From NCBI RefSeq assembly GCF_030445035.2, contig NC_080680.1, positions 116,400,228 to 116,464,227 of the forward strand: a stretch of 64,000 bases of DNA. Direction: 5' to 3'. This DNA comes from Dasypus novemcinctus. Lineage: Eukaryota; Chordata; Mammalia; Cingulata; Dasypodidae. Position numbers and translations under genes: made by a program. Below are positions 60,392 through 64,000 of the stretch, piece by piece; the first letter of the stretch is position 1; every line of letters begins with the position of its first letter. Under the pieces are notes generated by a model that saw nothing but the letters and a program-made list of their open reading frames with translations, was not told where the DNA came from and did no database searches.

Positions 60392-60688
60392 GTGGAGAGA
60401 ATCCAGCAGCTGAGCCCAGTGAGAAATGAGCCCTGGGAGACAGACAAGACTTATCCCAGCCTACAGCTGATATTAGAAGAAGCTGGGACCATGGAGCCTT
60501 AAGAGAAAGAGGAAGGCTGAATGTCAGCAGTCATGTTCTGTAACACATGGCAACAGACCTTGGTGAGGGAAGTAGCTTATGCTTTATGGCCTGGTAGCTA
60601 TAAGCTTCTACCCCAAATAAATACCCTTTTATGAAAGCAAACAGATTTTGGTAATTTGCATCAGCACCCCTTTGGCTGACTAATACAA
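60392..60688 (+). mobile_element. Partial LTR, same family as 22867-23337
   Basis: The 3' part (GTGAGGGAAGTA...CTGACTAATACA) matches the complete LTR. The left part is truncated or rearranged. AATAAA lies near 60617. Confidence 0.6.
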
Positions 60689-62100
60689 CTGGTTATAAAT
60701 TTCTTGGTTTACTTTCTCTGTTCTTGAGTGTTTTGAAAATACAACTCCATTGTTGCTTACATTTTGTTATTTTTGAGAAGTCTGATGCTGTTCTAATTCT
60801 TTTGCCCTTGTAAGGTATTGGAGTATTGAAAGATTTTGTCTTTTTCTTTAACCTGGGATAAACCTTGGCATTTATTATGCTATATTCATTTTTCCAGGAA
60901 GATGATATACCCTTTTATTCTACTTAGATTTATAGAAAAATTTCCTGGACTTCTGTTTTAAATATTATTTCTTTTCTATTGTTTTATTTTTCTTTTTCAG
61001 ATATTCAAGTTTTATGTATATTTTTCTTCTTTGCCTATATTCCATTTCAACTACTTTTTTTCTGACACTTTTTATTTTTCTCTTTATCTTATTTTTATTT
61101 TCTTGATTGTTTCACATCTTTTCTTCATTTTATTAAATTTTAATGTTAAAATTTTCCTTAAATTCTTCAGTTTTGGTCTTAATTTCTAAGACGATTTTAT
61201 CTTATCCTTCTTATTACCTGCATTCAAACAACTTTCTTTTTGTTTCTATCTGGTATGTTGTTTTGTCAATTTCTTTTAATCTTTGCATTTCTGATTCAAA
61301 GTGACTTTTACCTTCCCCAAATGCTTACTTGGGGTTATTTATACCATGTTTATTTTAGGATATTTATATCAGCTTTTAGTTTTGCATTACAGTTTTCCTT
61401 TGCTTCAAGTTTTTTTTTTTTTAAGGTATGGTTAGGTTTCCATCAGCTGAAATGTTTTGATTCTTATTTTCTATTTAATTTTATAGTGAGTTTGGGTATA
61501 GTCTGCTTTATCTATTCATTTCATTCTTGGTAGGTTTGTACAATTTGTAGTTCCTGAATGCCCTCTTCAGTCTGTGTTGTGAAGTTTCTTTCAAGGGTTT
61601 CTTCAGTGTCCTCCTCCTGATCCCCTTTGTCTGATGCTGCAGACATCTAGGAAACTCTGTAACAGCATTATCTCGGCCTCTGCTTCCTTGTCTGCCATCA
61701 TTTTTATGGCTATTGTATGTCTTCTGATATTTTGGCCTTTTGCCACTATCCAGGAACCAAATTTCCCTTTTTGTTTCTTTTCCCCTTTAATTCTAAATCT
61801 CCAGAAGAGCCTACACATTCTTTTTTACATACTTTTACTGAAAAAGCCATAGCTTTGAAAGACACCCAGCTCAGATCCTGCTTGAATTCAGGCCCCTGAC
61901 TTTGGTTTTAGATCAGTCTTCATTCTGCCCCTAGCTGTCCCCTTCTTTTGTCCATGCAATTCTTTCTTGTTCTTCAGTGGAATCATGAGAGATGACTCAC
62001 TAGGATTTGGTGTTAATTTTTGTGCTTGCAAGAAATTTGAAGTTTGGGCATATTCTGTCTTCTGTTTATTTCTAGACTGTGGGTTTGGATAGTTTAACTT
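60689..62100 (-). mobile_element. Old L1 body, minus strand, continued
   Basis: T-rich sequence with antisense L1 ORF1-like wording (GAGAAGTCTGATGCTG at 60775). It is probably the same insertion as 58570-60125. Frames are short. Confidence 0.45.
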
Positions 62101-63730
62101 GTTCTTCTGTTGATATGAATTGCTTTCAGAAAACAGGTTGGGAAATGTGGATTTAAGCAGTTGTCATCATCAATTACCTAGGAATTTATAGGTATTTTTA
62201 ATATTGCCAACTTAATAAATTAAAAATATCTAATTTCTGAATTTATTAGCATTTATTTGTATAATAGTGAGGTTGAACATACTTTCATATATTCATTGTC
62301 CATCTATGACTCAGGTTGTGATTTTTATTCATTTATTATTTATTTACCCATTTTTCTATTGGGACTCCAATAAAAAATTGGGAAAAGTAAATGAACTGTA
62401 AATTTATTTTGCATTTCTAAGAGGTTTTTCAATATTAAGGTTATTATCACTATCCCACATATACTGCAATTTTTTGGTATTTCAATATCTTTTAGTATGC
62501 TTTTTTATTTTGTTTTTCTCTATGTTATTATGATTATTTTTCCATGATAATTTCCAAGAAATTGTGGTTTACAAAGAAGCCATTAATTACTATATATTTT
62601 TATGTAAAAAGATAATTAATTGAATACTTTTACTACTTCTAGAAGGGTTTTTGTTGACTCTTGGATTTTTCTAAGAAAATTTGATTTACTATCAATATTG
62701 ATAACTTTCTCTTCCAATCAAATATTTTAGCTGCTAAATTTGTAAATTTATTTGTTTGCATAAATTGATAACATTGTTCTTATAAGTTATCTTTCTTGGC
62801 CCTGACCATCACAGAAATTAGAAACATATTTTAACATGAAGTGTGATATACTTGCTGGTTTAAAAGTATAAAAGTATATTGCTTGGAAATGGAAATGGTG
62901 GAAGTAAAAAAAAAAAAAAAGCAAATTGCTTTATTATCCAAAAATATTCCATTAATAGGATTTTCACATTAATGAATACACAGTTATCCACACCATTTCC
63001 TCTTTAAAAATCACCTGTGTGTATATGATTTTACCACATCCATTTTTGCAATTTAATGTATTTCCTATTTTGTTTCTCTATTTTAAAACAAGCTAACTAA
63101 ACACTTAGTTTGTGTTAAATTTTCATTAATTCACCTAGTTTTTTCCCCCTGTTTTCTAATAAACACTTTGGTCTATTTGCCAAATCTTTATGTAAAGCAT
63201 TTATTATATTTTCAGCACTTTTAAAAGAAACTGGGGATACAGGATTGGAGAAGCTGGTGTTCTCCTAAGAGTGCTCAAGTACAAACACCCAATAACCTAA
63301 TAAATAAATAATGGCTAATATCAGGTCATATATTTGTTAGTTCCATGAAAAAGATAAAACAAGTCCAGGCCAGTGTTCTTTTAAATAGATATCTTTGCTG
63401 TTATTAATTAATTTTTTGTTTTCTTATTTTTGTTTTTTTGAATATATTTTTCTTCAAATAGTTATTTTCTGTGTTTTATACCTTCCTGATAATTAATTTC
63501 TTTAAAATAATTATTATTTATCTTAATTTTTTATATTTTATGTCCTTTTGTTATTATTCAATAGTCTCATTCTGATTTTAATTTCCTCTCTCGTACATCA
63601 GAGCAATCTACGATGTTTTATTTTTACTCTCAAATGATTAAACTTTTAGTTTATTAATTTATGCTTTACTGTAATTAGAAAATATAATTTTTGCTGTTCC
63701 TACTTATTCAAACTATTGAAGCATCCTGCT
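62101..63730. other. AT-rich sequence without recognisable genes
   Basis: Strongly AT-rich with short T and A runs. I see no gene, RNA or clear repeat border. Confidence 0.5.
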
Positions 63731-64000
63731 CTTTGTGATCCTCTATCCTAAGATATCTGATGTGATTGGCAAAATTTGAAACAATCCCATGATCTTCACT
63801 CCATGGAACTACTCTCATGATTGGCAAAAGGAAGATGAGCCAGGTTATCCTAATCTAATCACACAAACACTTTAAGAGCAGGGTTCTCTCTGGCTGGGTG
63901 CAAAAGGTGAAGTCAGAGAGATTGGAATCACAAGAAGAATTTAATGTGCCATTGCTGGGTTGAAGATGGAGGGGACCACCTGAGGAGAACGGGGCCATGT
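63731..64000 (+). repeat. Ancient LTR-like interspersed repeat, cut by the window end
   Basis: The order AATCTAATCACA, then TTAAGAGCAG, then GTCAGAGAGATTGGAA, then GTTGAAGATGGAGG is familiar from an old mammalian interspersed repeat of probable LTR origin. I cannot assign the family. Confidence 0.4.

Overview
This window reads as mammalian nuclear DNA, most likely from a xenarthran and probably an armadillo (Dasypus-like). Three tRNA-derived SINEs of the DAS type, many LINE-1 pieces with a long xenarthran-style 3' UTR, and intronless OR13C-family olfactory receptor genes all point that way. The species call rests on recognising repeats by eye, without a database search. Only two intact protein-coding genes are visible. 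Most of the remainder is transposon-derived.

Layout. 1-6625 holds a 5'-truncated L1 3'UTR-type repeat and then a near full-length minus-strand L1 (L1-A). 7050-9345 is a decayed plus-strand ERV-L-like pol running from late RT through RNase H and integrase to dUTPase. 9440-10421 is AT-rich sequence with paralogues at 14590-14815 and 22050-22170. 10422-12892 is a non-coding poly(A)-tailed retroposon of about 2.5 kb. 12970-14580 is a repeat-poor island. 14816-25010 holds nested L1 material, including the plus-strand L1-C, an inserted processed 3' UTR copy, a solo LTR and a DAS SINE. 25083-33380 is a second near full-length minus-strand L1 (L1-B) with two later retroposon insertions.

33435-41645 and 44893-51485 are two copies of a tandem segmental duplication. 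Each carries one intact olfactory receptor gene on the plus strand: an OR13C3-like gene at 38216-39184 and an OR13C4-like gene at 48937-49893. Both encode seven-transmembrane G-protein-coupled odorant receptors expected in olfactory sensory neurons. The human OR13C cluster also has OR13C4 and OR13C3 next to each other, which suggests conserved order. A solo LTR is present in copy A, and its empty target site can be read in copy B. The two genes share a 180-bp tract that is far more similar than its surroundings, a strong sign of gene conversion.

51485-64000 is non-coding. It has microsatellites, two more DAS SINEs, an L1 3'UTR-type fragment, two old L1 bodies in opposite orientation, a partial LTR, and a CpG-rich solo LTR of 882 bp with a perfect 6-bp target-site duplication. 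The end of the window is AT-rich sequence and one ancient LTR-like repeat.

The observations most worth follow-up are the gene-conversion tract, a tRNA-like module with A and B boxes at the same place in the 5' UTR of both L1s, the CpG-rich solo LTR, and the filled/empty LTR site pair that dates the OR duplication.
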